64,000 bases of DNA. Source: Diplosphaera chodatii (Eukaryota; Chlorophyta; Trebouxiophyceae; Prasiolales; Stichococcaceae). The stretch's first letter is position 1. Every line of letters begins with the position of its first letter. The position numbers were made by a program, and so were the translations under genes. The notes under the pieces were generated by a model. The model searched no databases, was not told the DNA's origin, and saw only the letters and a list, made by a program, of their open reading frames with translations. The stretch is from the NCBI GenBank assembly GCA_032358165.1, contig JAALGY010000034.1, forward strand, positions 620,001-684,000, read 5' to 3'. Positions 23,355 to 34,219 of the stretch are shown here, in pieces.

Positions 23355-26300
23355 ATGATGACGGTCACAGTTGTCAGGGCCAGCGCTGACCAGCGGCTGC
23401 TGACGGCGCTGATCGTCGGCTGCCTGCTGGTGGCGGCCCACGCGATCTCAACGCCCTACGGTGCTTGCATACCAGCAGGGTTGCTGCTACTTGAACGTTA
23501 CGAAAGCCTGCCACCAGCACAGAGTCGGCAGGACGACTCGCGTGCAATGGGTCATCAGAGTCGTGTGCTTGATGCTCATCGATTCAGCGTGTGCTGCTCG
23601 CATCCCGAAACGGGTGCTCGACTTGCTGATGACGGCAGATGCATGCTATGCAGGAAGCCGCTCGCCTGGTGCTGCGCTGGGACCTGTGGTGAACGGCACA
23701 GCCACCGCCTTTGGTGGCCCTCAGGTGACGATGTTGAAAGGCTCCATGTCAGCAGCCCAACACCTGCAGCGCTACAACTTGTTCACAGCGGCTTGTGTCC
23801 CTTGACCGTCGTCTGACTTGCAATATGCTGTCCAGCTCTGTAGTCAGACATGACTGCTCTGATGAATTGCATACCAACTGTTTCAACATGCCTATCATGA
23901 CCACGCATGCAGGACCTGCAGAACCCGTACACGCCGACTGGCGCGCTGGTGGATGGCGCATGCGGTTACGGCAGACTGGCTGAAGACCAGTGGTGCGGTC
24001 ACCTGCACTCGTTCCTGACAGCTTCTACACTGACAGCTCATGCCCATACGGACAGCATGGTGATCTCGCATGCTTCTGCACACTAAGTCCAGCAGGTTTG
24101 TCAACATTGTCGTGCATGCAGGCCTTACTGGGCAGTGGCCGGCATCAGCGCCGACAAGAGCCTGGCCGCCGGGTCTGGACCGCAGGTGCTGTCAGACGCA
24201 TGTTCCCAGTCTGCGTGTCAAGTGCATTTCATATGTGATGGACCGCTTCGTAGCAGCCGCAAGCTGTCTGCGACTGTGCATGCAGGCTGACAGGCCAGCA
24301 GCGGGCTGCGGCAAGTGCCTCGAGGTCGTGTGCGCCGACAGTGATGTGCGCTATTGCTGTGCATTGTGACTCTCCTTTAACTACGTCTTTGTGTGTGGCA
24401 GTATATGTTTACGAGCATGGTGTCTGCCAGCATTCGAGGCTTGTGTTGCTTGCAGCCCAACTGCCCAGCAGACGCGCAACCCATTACAGTCCAAGTGGTG
24501 GACTCCTGCCCCAACTGCACCGCGACACAGATCAACCTCAGCTACCTGACATTCACACGCAAGTAAGTTACCTGCATGCACGTAATACCAGCGCTTCAGC
24601 CAGTGGCTGAGACTGTTACGCTGATTATTAGAGTGCAGCTCAGCCTTCATCCTGCCATCTCCATGCCTGTCGCTGCATGTGCGCACATCATGAGTGGAAA
24701 AAACAGACTTGATGGTGGGCCCGCCCAGCACTTCTGTGTACCATGCATCACACGGTTTGGCTTGTGAACTGCAGCATTGCCAGCGGAAACCTTGGCAATG
24801 TCTCAGTGCAGTGGCAGCAGGTAACTGCCATGCCTGTCCTAGAGCCTTTTCGTTTTCTGCGTACAGCATGTCGCTTCCCATCCAGGCTGAGGGCCAGGCT
24901 GAACCATGCAGGTCGAGTGCCACCCGGCCGGTCCCATCATTGCAAAGATCAAGGGCTACCGCGCCAGTGCTGGCGGCTTTGTGTCCATGACATTTGGCAA
25001 TGTCGCCGGCCGGGGCACCTTCACCGCTGTCGACCTGCGCACCAGCCCGCAGGCAGGCCGGCACATCATCTAACACAAGTACAGCATGTCGCTTTTTGAG
25101 GAGTGACTGCAGGCAAGCACAGTTCAGCAGTTTGCCGTCAATGTACACTCACCTCTGCCTGCAGAATGGCACGGATATCATCCAGGCGCTGTCTCATGGA
25201 TGGCAGCAGATGACCAACGCCTATGGTGCGCCTGTGCATGCTCTCGAAAGACGTAGCATGCACCTCACCAGCTGCAAGGGTACTGAGCAATGAACATGGC
25301 TGACAGTTCCGTGCAATGCCGTTTCCGCAGGTGCCGTATGGCAAGTCAGCGGCCTGCCACCGCTGCCTTGGGACCTGCGCATCACTGATGCCAAGTCCTC
25401 TGAGCAGCTGATCTCAAGGTGTGCATGCACCATGGTTTGCTGCATGCAATTGCTGGGCACATGCCCATGACAATGACAATAATTGCAAGCGGCCTTGCTG
25501 CTCATCATTTGCAGGGGCGCGGTCACAGCGCCTGTGCAGGCCGGCAAGCAGTACCCAACGACTGTGCAGTTCAGCACCACCACATCGCCGGTGTATACTG
25601 GGGAGGTACATGCCTACCTTGTTTTCTGGTACCGTTTCAACCCATAATCACACTCGGTATGCAGCCATGTAGCCAGGCCTTTAACAGGGTTGCCGCAATG
25701 CAGTCACGCTGATGCCTGCTCTCATGTTGACTGCAGCCGGGCAGCACGCTGCAGCAGCAGCCCGAGGCGGTGTCCGCCGAATCCAGCACTGCCACCCTCG
25801 ACAGTGCATCAAGATCTCTGGCCCCGGGCGGCAGGAACCTCACAGACGGCACCGTTCCACAGGTGCTCGCTGATGAACCACAAACTTGAGTTTTGTGCCT
25901 GGGGAGCTCTGCATGCTTAGGTGCAGCTCACAGCAGCAGCACTCAGCGCGTTTCCTGCATGCCAGGCCGGGACCAAACCAATCGTCTTCTGAATGTCTAA
26001 AGCAAATTCCATTCCTGTGCAGCCTGCAAGCTGCACCAAGACCGCTTACGAACTGCTGAAGAAGAGACCTGATGCTTCTGCATTCCTCGCGGCCGCCAAC
26101 AAGACAGGTCCAAGCCTGGTGTGAGAAGCACTGCACAAGTGGATGTGTCCTGCCACACGCCGCGATGCCAGCACCAACTCGCTGCATGGTCACGTGGTTA
26201 CCCCAAAGGCTCACTGGTGTACCAGGTCTGACGCCAGCGCTGCAGAACCCAGATGCGTCCATCACTGTGCTGGTGCCCACCAATGCGGCATTTCAGAGTC

Positions 26301-27115
26301 TCCCACAAGCCAAGCTCAACACCAACGACCTTGAAAGCCTGCGCCTGGTAAGCAGAAGCATGTGAATGAAGTGACATTTTACGCCCATCTTTGCTGCTCC
26401 TGTGCCGACAGGTCCTTTGTCAGGTACGCAGGTGATGCTGTACCACTTCATCCCGGGGCAACTGCGCTCGACTGATGTCGGCCGGCCACGCCCAGGCGCA
26501 CTCATCCTGCCCGAGGTGTGCTCCGTGTGGTATGCTTTCATGTCATCTCATTGCTTTCACCCTTGCAACCTGCAGGACATGCCATGCTCGCATGTGCAGG
26601 ATATGGTCGACGGGGTGCCGAGCCTGCGTGCTGAGACGGTGCGTGTGCCACCCGTAATCACTTCACGGAGGTGGACCGAGAGGAAGATGGTGCCAGGGTC
26701 CCCTGGGTCCACAGGTGTGGTAGCAGGGCATGTTTTCCGCAGCTGATGGTCACACCCCTCCCCTTGCAGGTGAATGGTCTGCGGCTACAGGCCATCAGCC
26801 GGGGTACAGGTAGGCTGTCACTGCATGAGGTCTCAGCGTTCGTCTGCGCCGCCTACCGTATCTGGAGGGCATGTGCTGTCACCGCACAGCATGGATGACT
26901 GCCCTGTTGCTGCAGGCAAGCTCAATTTCGTTGGGGAGCACTCCACTGCCAATGCTACCGCCGCTGACCTAGGGTTTGACGTGCCATCAGCCCAGCATCA
27001 GCTTGCCGAGGGACCTAAGGATACTGAGGTGGTATCGCTTGAGCCTCAGCACAAAACAACAAACCAACACACGAACCGAGTATGGGCAGCTGGAACCCGC
27101 AATGCAGCAATGTAG
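23355..27115 (+). CDS. secreted expansin fused to a fasciclin (FAS1) domain, 544 residues
   Basis: Eighteen exons, all in phase: 23355-23460, 23654-23724, 23913-23992, 24122-24185, 24286-24345, 24456-24562, 24775-24820, 24912-25052 (GC donor), 25165-25225, 25331-25418, 25515-25605, 25737-25862, 26023-26107, 26226-26347, 26432-26515, 26576-26638, 26770-26809, 26916-27115. A signal peptide (LLTALIVGCLLVAAHA) precedes an expansin barrel (GTATAFGG, VDGACGYGRL, GCGKCLEVVCADS, VVDSCPNC) and an expansin C-terminal (CBM63-like) domain (GGFVSMTFGNVAGRG, GWQQMTNAYGAVWQV, GKQYPTTVQFS). After a Ser/Thr-rich linker, residues from about 385 match FAS1: TAYELLKKRPDASAFLAA, ITVLVPTNAAFQSLP, VMLYHFIPGQL, VNGLRLQAISRG, KLNFVGEHSTANAT. 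FAS1 domains mediate adhesion at walls and matrices. The HFD motif of the barrel is replaced by INLSYLTF. No GPI signal is obvious. Confidence 0.85.
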
Positions 27116-27196
27116 CCAGATCCCAGACAGTGTTTCAGACGGTATCCACTGCCGCTCTAGCCGCAGAGGTGCTGCTACAAAATTAGCTGGGCGCCA

Positions 27197-28347
27197 TCAT
27201 AGTTGAGCAGCGCTGCTGCCCTGAGTGTCCATGTATGCCACCCACCCGCCATGCTGTGTGATGTCCTCGATGCCAGGTCCACCCTGCAGTGGCACATGCG
27301 CAACACTTAGGTGCTGCAATACATGCGCCCTGCCCCACACAAGTCATGCTGCAAGCTGATGACCCTATATGAATACCATATACTGCATGCATTCTGTGCA
27401 TGTAACAAAAGGTGTAGTGGCGATGAGAGCAAAATACCTGTGCAATGTGGCCCTCACAGACGAAGCCTTTCACGGTGGCGCCATCTTCTAGCTCCACAGA
27501 CCCTATTGCGAGTGGCGGCGGCACCTGCAGATGTTATGCATTGCCTCAGCATGCAGATGTCAAGACAGCGCGCATGAGTGCAGAGCACTTGAGGTCACAG
27601 AATGCACAGTGCGTGCACACTGTGACCTTTGTGCATGCTGCTCACTTTGCTGAGGAACGACCCCACGTTCTTAAGCGGCAGGTCAAACACCTCCAGCATC
27701 ACCTGTGAAATCCAGCAGATGAGGTTCAACCAACAGCTGACCGTCATTTGCCCAAGCACCCTGCAAAATAGTGAGATCAGAGCGACGCTGTCAGAGTCAA
27801 CAGCATGCCGCCTGTGCCGATGATGCGGGTCCGGTGGATGCCACATGTAGATGTGTCTGTAGCATACAGTTCGACAGTGTTTGTACTAGAATTATACTAT
27901 TAGGTATTCATGGTGCGCACCGCAGCACCGCCGCTGAGCACCCGAAGCATGCCCGGCTTGGCGGGCGGGGACGCGGCGGGCGGCGACAGCGCATACAGCC
28001 TGTAGCAGGGCGCCTGCGGTGAGCCGCACCCCAGGGTTTCAGATCTCGTCTCAAATCTCGTCAGAGCATCCTGGCGCTGGACAATCACTACACGGAGTGT
28101 GATTGCTGGTCAACGGCTGCATGGTCTCAGCGCGGTGCACACCGGAAGCCTTTCTGCAGCTGACCAGCTTGTGCAGTAGTCAATATGTCTACCGCACAGG
28201 TGGCCAGGCGCTCACGCTGTTGCATGCACGAACGAACTTGGCGTCCAGCTCCGTGAGCTGCCAGTGCAGCGGGTGGCCCCGCAGGTGCAGGCCGCACACC
28301 GCGAGCCGCAGCATCGCCGGCGGCGCCACAGCCGCCGCAGCAGCCAT
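27197..28347 (-). CDS. standalone allophanate hydrolase C-terminal-like domain protein, 151 residues
   Basis: Five phase-0 exons run from the ATG at 28347: the first ends at a GTGAGC donor after FVRACNS; the second carries APCYRLYALSP; the third VMLEVFDLPLKNVGSFLSK; the fourth PPPLAIGSVELEDGATVKGF; the last (27197-27283) GGPGIEDITQHGGWVAYM. The series AVCGLHLRGHPLHWQLTEL, YRLYAL, GSVEL.DG..VKGFVCE and GIEDIT..GGW is the signature of the C-terminal domain of allophanate hydrolase (AtzF/DUR2), the enzyme that finishes urea breakdown in algae. The amidase domain is missing, and no Ser-cisSer-Lys amidase motif lies nearby. The protein may act as a gamma-glutamylcyclotransferase-like fold of unknown substrate. 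Its stop faces that of the expansin-FAS1 gene only 81 bases away. Confidence 0.78.
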
Positions 28348-29942
28348 GCGCGCTGAGGTGGCGGTCAGGGCGCTCTGCGGCACCGAGCGGACGCGTGTCG
28401 ATCAGCTTGCGCCGTCGGCCGCTGGCTGCTTGATATGGCGCGCAGAGGTGAAAGGTGCTGGAGCAGTACGCAGACGTCCGGCTGTCCAGCGCTGCGACCT
28501 CCTAGCCTCTTCCTTGTGCCTGCAGTACGCAGCTAAGCCCGTGCCAAATGCAAACGCATCATGGTCATCTGGAGCTCAAATTGATCTGAGGGAGACATCA
28601 CCCTAATTGAGCGCTTGCATCAAAGCGTGCACATGGCTCGCACCGAAGGTGCTGCTAGATGGTGCGCCTAGCACCCAGCCAGACTATTGTGACGCTCTGA
28701 TACAGCTCGATGCTTGCTGCTAGCTTGCGCGCGCCTGATCCTTGCCTAATGCACGACCGCCAATCTGCACCAGACAATCTCGCAAACCAGCAGCAAGCAA
28801 GTGCTGAAGGTGATCGGCGAGTGCTATTGCAAACGAAATATTACCAACGGTCTGCCAAGCATCAGTGCTGCCAGTGCACCAGAGTGGTGAATGGGGGACT
28901 GGGGTTTGCGGCCGGAGCAGAGTCCCAGCGGTCGATTTTGATGGAATGTAAATTAAAATACAAGTTGCTTGCAAGGTGCCTTAGAATTTGCCTTCGCTAG
29001 ATAATAAACAGGTTGCTCGATGCAATTTTAGTTTGCAGCATTGTCGTGTGCAAGGCACCACTGTCACTGCATTCAGGGCTCGCGGAAGGCCTACGTGTGT
29101 GTGTTGCGCACATTCATTCATTTCCTCTTTGTGGCGGTTTGGACTCTCACTAAATGCGAAAATCCACTGCGACATTCGAAGCATCATATCATCATGCACG
29201 ACTTTCTTCAGGGCCGTTTTTGGTTCATAATAACTCACTCAGCCCTAGGAAACAGAGGAAGCTGGGATGCATCCCGAGGAATTAGATAAGCATTTGATTC
29301 ACGTCCGCATGGGTCAATGACCATGATTGCAACAGCATGCACTCATTTTCTCTAAACATACAATCATGCTGCTGGAAGCCTTTATTTTTGTCAATTCTGC
29401 TCTTGACGGCAGCGAGACTAGAGGGTGGTTCAGACCATTGGGCACGAAAATGACACGCATGTGCACTGATGAGGAGCGATGCGACAGCCAGACATGTATC
29501 CACCGCGTACAGCAGCCAGGATCGATCCTGCGATATATGTATGCTTTGGCACACTGCTGGCAACAATCCACAGACTGTTTGCCCACACATGCAAGGGTCT
29601 GGATGCTGGACGTAGTCCAGAGTGCCGAAACATTCTGTGCACACCTTGCAACCGGCTAGCCTTTCCTTGCACGACCATGCCGCTGTGCCATGGTATCCAG
29701 GCAACAATGGCTGCACACTGTAGGTACAGGTTCTGCTGAGTATGCTGAGTGAGAGATTATGAGTCAGAAAGGAACACTGCTTACGATCGATTGACGAGTG
29801 CAGACTCATCATTCCCATCATCGCTTCTTATTGCTTCGTCCGAAAGGTCACGCACCTACTGCTGGTGCCCCGTTCAACGTGCGACGACTAGTCTGTGACC
29901 TTTGCAGCAGCCTGGTTGACGGACGTCTTAGCCCTCACAAAG
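28348..29942. other. intergenic; 3' part resembles the flank of another family A copy
   Basis: No gene is supported. A stretch around 29590-29630 (GGATGCTGGACGTAGTCCAG) resembles 46105-46135 (GGATGCTGGATGTAG), and the bases before the A1 start resemble those before A5. The duplication unit therefore includes several hundred bases of 5' flank. The 179-codon minus-strand frame at 29282-29821 has no independent support. Confidence 0.4.
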
Positions 29943-31146
29943 ATGACCACACAGGCGAGCAGCTGCGCTGCGCTGTGCTGACAGAGCTTCCAGTTATAGC
30001 TTGCATGCATCACACAGATGCCACGCAGTCCTCCGAGTATATGTGCAGCTGCAAGTGTTTCACAGTCTCGGATTGGCAAATTTTTCATGATCGTACACAT
30101 TACACACGTGCGACATGTTGACCGCTGAACAGGTGCTGTCATCAACCGAAAGCCTGCCAGCTGCCTGCCACATGGACGGCACTGCACAGCAGATGGCAGT
30201 GCAGCTGAGCAGCCAGCAGGAAGCGGAGCTGGATGCTTTGCTTGCGCAGCTGGCTGCTACAGACATCACGCCTGCTGCCGCCGAGGCGCGCAGCAGACCG
30301 CTGCAGGAGAAGGAGGCAGCAGCCAGGCAGGAGCTCCTGCAAAGCTACCAGAAGTTCCGGCACATGTACTGCTCCCTTCTCGCAGTGAGCACAGCAGCGA
30401 TCAGCCGGCGGGAGGACCTGACACCAATCAGATACAGCTGTCAGGTGTGCCCTTGACCTTGCAGCTGACTGTATCTGCTGGCGCCGCCTCATGCCGCATT
30501 GCGATCTTGTTTGACTCTGGTGCACATCTTTGCCAGCAGGTGCAGCATCTGCAGCGTGTGCATATCTGTGTCAATGCAGACAGTGATGCATTGTTCATGA
30601 CAGCAGGAGGCGAAATGCACCTGCTCGCTCCATACCCGGGATGTCAGTCCATTGCAGGCAGAAGAGCTGAAGGCGCAGAAGAACGAGTGCGTGCGTCTGC
30701 TACGAGCGTACCATTCCAGACCCTGGGCGCTGAAGCGGGTGCGCTGCAGCTACCAATAGACTCCTCCAGGGCAAACCTGTTGCTGGTCCGAAATATTCGT
30801 TCTACATCCACAATCGCGTATCCTGACATGCCGCCATGCAGGCTGTTGCTACAACACTGCAAGTCCAATGGTGGCCAGGCACGTGCCACCATTGGCCAGG
30901 CATGTGCACACAATGTGCACCTTGAGAGTTGACACACGTTGACACAGTGCACCTGCGTGTGAGATGCGTGGTATGCTGTGCTTGCAGAACCAGGCCAGAC
31001 AGCGGACCAAGGAAGCCCTTGGCACCTCAGCATCATCTGGGGTTGGCAAGCGGACCGCACGCAAGTCGAGCGCACCTGCTGATGGCCATTGTGGGATCGA
31101 TCAACGCATCACTAGCTTGCTGTTGACTGCAGCTGGGTTGCTGTAG
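29943..31146 (+). CDS. family A protein, copy A1 (unknown function, 187 residues)
   Basis: I do not recognise this family. Four exons in phase: 29943-29954 (a micro-exon encoding MTTQ, with a GC donor), 30133-30444, 30658-30738, 30988-31146. Exon 2 encodes a helical, probably coiled-coil segment: LSSQQEAELDALLAQLAA, then LLQSYQKFRHMYCSLL and IRYSCQ. Exon 3 gives ELKAQKNECVRLLRAY. Exon 4 gives a basic patch SSGVGKRTARKS and the C-terminus TSLLLTAAGLL. The model is supported by four further copies in the window sharing exon order and borders. A1 has no visible lesion. B1 follows 378 bases downstream on the same strand, an order repeated by A4-B2. Confidence 0.7.
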
Positions 31147-31524
31147 GCCTGGCCGCAATATGCAGCATGCAGCTACCACCACAACATTAGCATGACGTCA
31201 CTAATGCTGCTTTATTTGCAAGCAAAAGCATGCATAGCCGTGCGTGAGGTGGCTTGCACCTGACGGACATGGCAATAAAAATAATTTATATGTTTCCACG
31301 TCTTGCAGGCGTGTAAGCATGTTTTCGAAATTATGTAAGCATGTTTTCGATCTTCAACAGCGGTTTCTTGCGAAACCTTCCATAACCCTGCCCTGAGGAA
31401 ACCCACAGGAAGCGGGAGAAGTCCATTTGACCATCTCCAAATGCCAATGTCGTGCCCTACCGCAAAGCGCTACGCTTTTTTCACCGGCCACCAAGCAGTG
31501 GTGCACTCGAGCAACAACAGCAGC

Positions 31525-33378
31525 ATGCCAGTCGTAACACGCAGACAGCAGGCTGCAGTGGACACTGCAGGAATATCTGCACTGCAGGCAGATTCACGAT
31601 CAGAGGCTGGCACACCTACTGACGCTGAGGCACGAGGCAACGCTCCACAGCAGATCAAGACAGCTGACGATGCTGCAGAAGGACAGCGATTCATCGACAA
31701 CATTCTGAATGACGGTCTGTAAGCAAGGCGCACAGAGCAAGCAAGCTGACTTGCATGCTTGCTGAGGCGTGCGGAGTCCTCCAGCTCGCAGCGCTGCATG
31801 TCTGATTGGCATGCACTGCAAATGTGACTGCAGGTGAGGGACCCCATTTTGGAGCTGATGGCAAGGTGTACGAGCAGCAGCCATGGCCAAAGGTCCGTCA
31901 TCGCCACGCAGTCTGACTGTCATCTTATCAGCAACACCTGCTCTAATCTGCACGTTCGGTGCATAACGCCATTGAGTTTTTGACTGGCCCCATAGTCTCG
32001 CATTGCATGCAGCATTGCATGTGCGCAACTCCGGTGGTGGCAGGCTGCATGCCATGCTGTTGGCCAGACAGAAGTTGCACTTGGCTGTCAGTCAACTACC
32101 GCTGCGACTATCTGCCACAGGTCAACATTCAGCACGCTGTCAACCAAGGGACTGTAGCGTCAGCCTCGACGGCAGTCACCAATGCCGCTGCCACAACTTC
32201 ATCAGCGCCCCTGGGGCCGTGCGCAAACCTGCTGCAGACGCCGGGCGCCACACGCCGCACCAGATTCAGTCTGGACCCTGCGGAGGGGAACGAGGGAGAG
32301 ACGCCTGGTGGTGCAACCTTCGACAAGTTGGTCCGCACCTCGCCCTGGGGCAGCCCAAGCAAGGACGCCAAGGCCATGGGCCTGCAGGCAAGCATCTGCA
32401 TTGACCTGCAAAGAGTGTCACTCGCGTGCTCGGCCCCTCATTCATCATGTGCGGCCGCTTATGCACACCAGCTCTGGCTGCTTCACATCTTAAGGACGCG
32501 CCGTGTGACCTGTTGGCGAAGCTTCAATTTACAACTGGTGAAGTAGCACGCAGTCCATCTCCGAGCATGCAAGTGATAGCAACCACATTCACACGTTGCA
32601 TGTTGCCAAATCAGGTTCTGCGCACAGCAGACGCTGCCTGCACGCACGATCCCTGCCAGCACAGGCCAGCTACACATCTCATGAATAATGCCATGATGCT
32701 GCAGCATATCGCGCAGGTAGACATGTTGAGCATCTCCATCCCCAGCAGCATCCTGAGCTCTGACGTCCACATGCAGGCAAGCAAAACTGCAGGCATCCTC
32801 AGCCTGGCGAAATTTCAGCCAGACGCTGAATGCAGAGCATAGTGCAGCACGTAGCATGTATGTGCTAGCAACTTTCTCAAGTACGCTTGCACGTCTGCAG
32901 GGTGGCAGCGCAGGTGGCATGTACCACGATGACAACGCCCTCCTGCCGCTGAACCCGGCGCAGGCATCACCTGCTGCGGCCGCCAGCCGAGTGCATGGTC
33001 AGGCGACGGAGGCTGCGGCAGGATTGTCCGGCGTGCAGGTGCGCAAGCAAGGTCTTGTCTTCCAGCGACTTCTTGTCATAGGTGATAGCCAGGCCAATTC
33101 ACTGTCAAGGGACAAGCACCCCGCTTGGCTGCTATACATGATCTCATGCATCTTCGTTGTATTTGTCAGCTGCAGTGTTTTAGGGCTCCTATGTTATGTT
33201 ACATGCACTGCACCTCATGTTTCCGAGCAGCATGGATTGTGCCACGTGTCCATGCTGCTGTGTTGGATGCCAGCTGCAGAAGGGGCGGGAGAATGGCTGC
33301 GACCAGGACAAGCTTTTGAACGTGCCGAATGCAAAGTCACACACTGACAACACGGCCGGCTGGCCAAGCAGCAGCTGA
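31525..33378 (+). CDS. family B protein, copy B1 (unknown function, 250 residues)
   Basis: Five exons in phase: 31525-31714, 31834-31892, 32121-32387 (GC donor), 32901-33038, 33280-33378. Borders were confirmed against copy B2. The protein is Ala/Ser/Gln-rich and probably disordered. Short islands are conserved between copies: the start MPVVTRRQQ, NQGTVAS, RRTRFSLDP, FDKLVRTSPWGSPSKDAKAM, GGSAGGMYHDDNALLPL, SGVQKG, and the C-terminus GWPSSS. The Ser-Pro sites and basic start suggest a phosphorylated nuclear or cytoskeletal protein, but this is a guess. I find no known domain. Confidence 0.65.
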
Positions 33379-34219
33379 GGAGGGCGGCGCCCATCATAGG
33401 CGAGCATGTACGGCTGGAACAGGGCGTCTGCGTGACGAGCCAGCAACGCAACTCTAACCAGTAATTCGCTGTTGCAGCTTGCCGGCAAGATCCTGCTGTC
33501 ACGCGTGCTCATACTTGTGCTAATAGTTGCTGCGTAAAACTGAGCTGTGCCAAGAATGAGCCAACGAGCCACGAAGTCATCAGCACTGTCGAGCTTTTAC
33601 TGCAATCTGCGTGCACCGCCATCCAGGCTGATATAATGGACTGCTCCGTACCAAAACAGCCTTTGCGTACATAAGATTTGGGATGCCTTGTAGTCTCAAT
33701 ACCCTACTCACCCTACACACTGTGTATAACAAGCTGCACCTCACCTCACCTCACCTCAGACGATTAAATAACGGCCTCAGGAATGCTTGCAACACTGGCT
33801 GCTCATATCCTTGCGCCCAACGTTGTAAATAAACAGCGGGCCGAATTACACAGATACCAAAGTCGGGCTGGTGCAAGCAGCTTGCTCGATCCCGCATCTG
33901 ACAAGGACTACCGCTTCGATCGCGGCTAGATGGCAGGCTAGTGTATTTTCTTATGCAACTAGCGAGGTCGTACTGCTGCGAAAGCTGCCTTCAAAAGATC
34001 TTTCGTGAGCCAGGAGTAAGCAAGTAAGTGAGCGGCCGGCGCACACGCAGTTTCATACATTTTCAAGCGTTTCTGTCAGCCCACAACGTGGGTCAGGCAG
34101 CCAACAGATCCAATTTGGACGCCATGGCACATCACCTGATCTTATGGGGCCTCGACTTGAAGAAGTGGGACGAGGAAAGGGAGGCAGCTACCGCACACGG
34201 TGACCGCCATATTGTTCAT
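33379..34219. other. intergenic; short simple repeat
   Basis: No gene is supported. About 33735-33760 contains repeated CACCT units. An ATG at 34124 opens a frame (MAHHLILWGLDLKKWDEERE) that could be a 5' exon of the U-box gene, but its donor phase does not fit the next exon. Confidence 0.35.

Noticed and set aside
29282..29821. 179-codon minus-strand frame
   Set aside because: Part of a duplicated flank; the corresponding frame is not preserved in the related flank near 46 kb.
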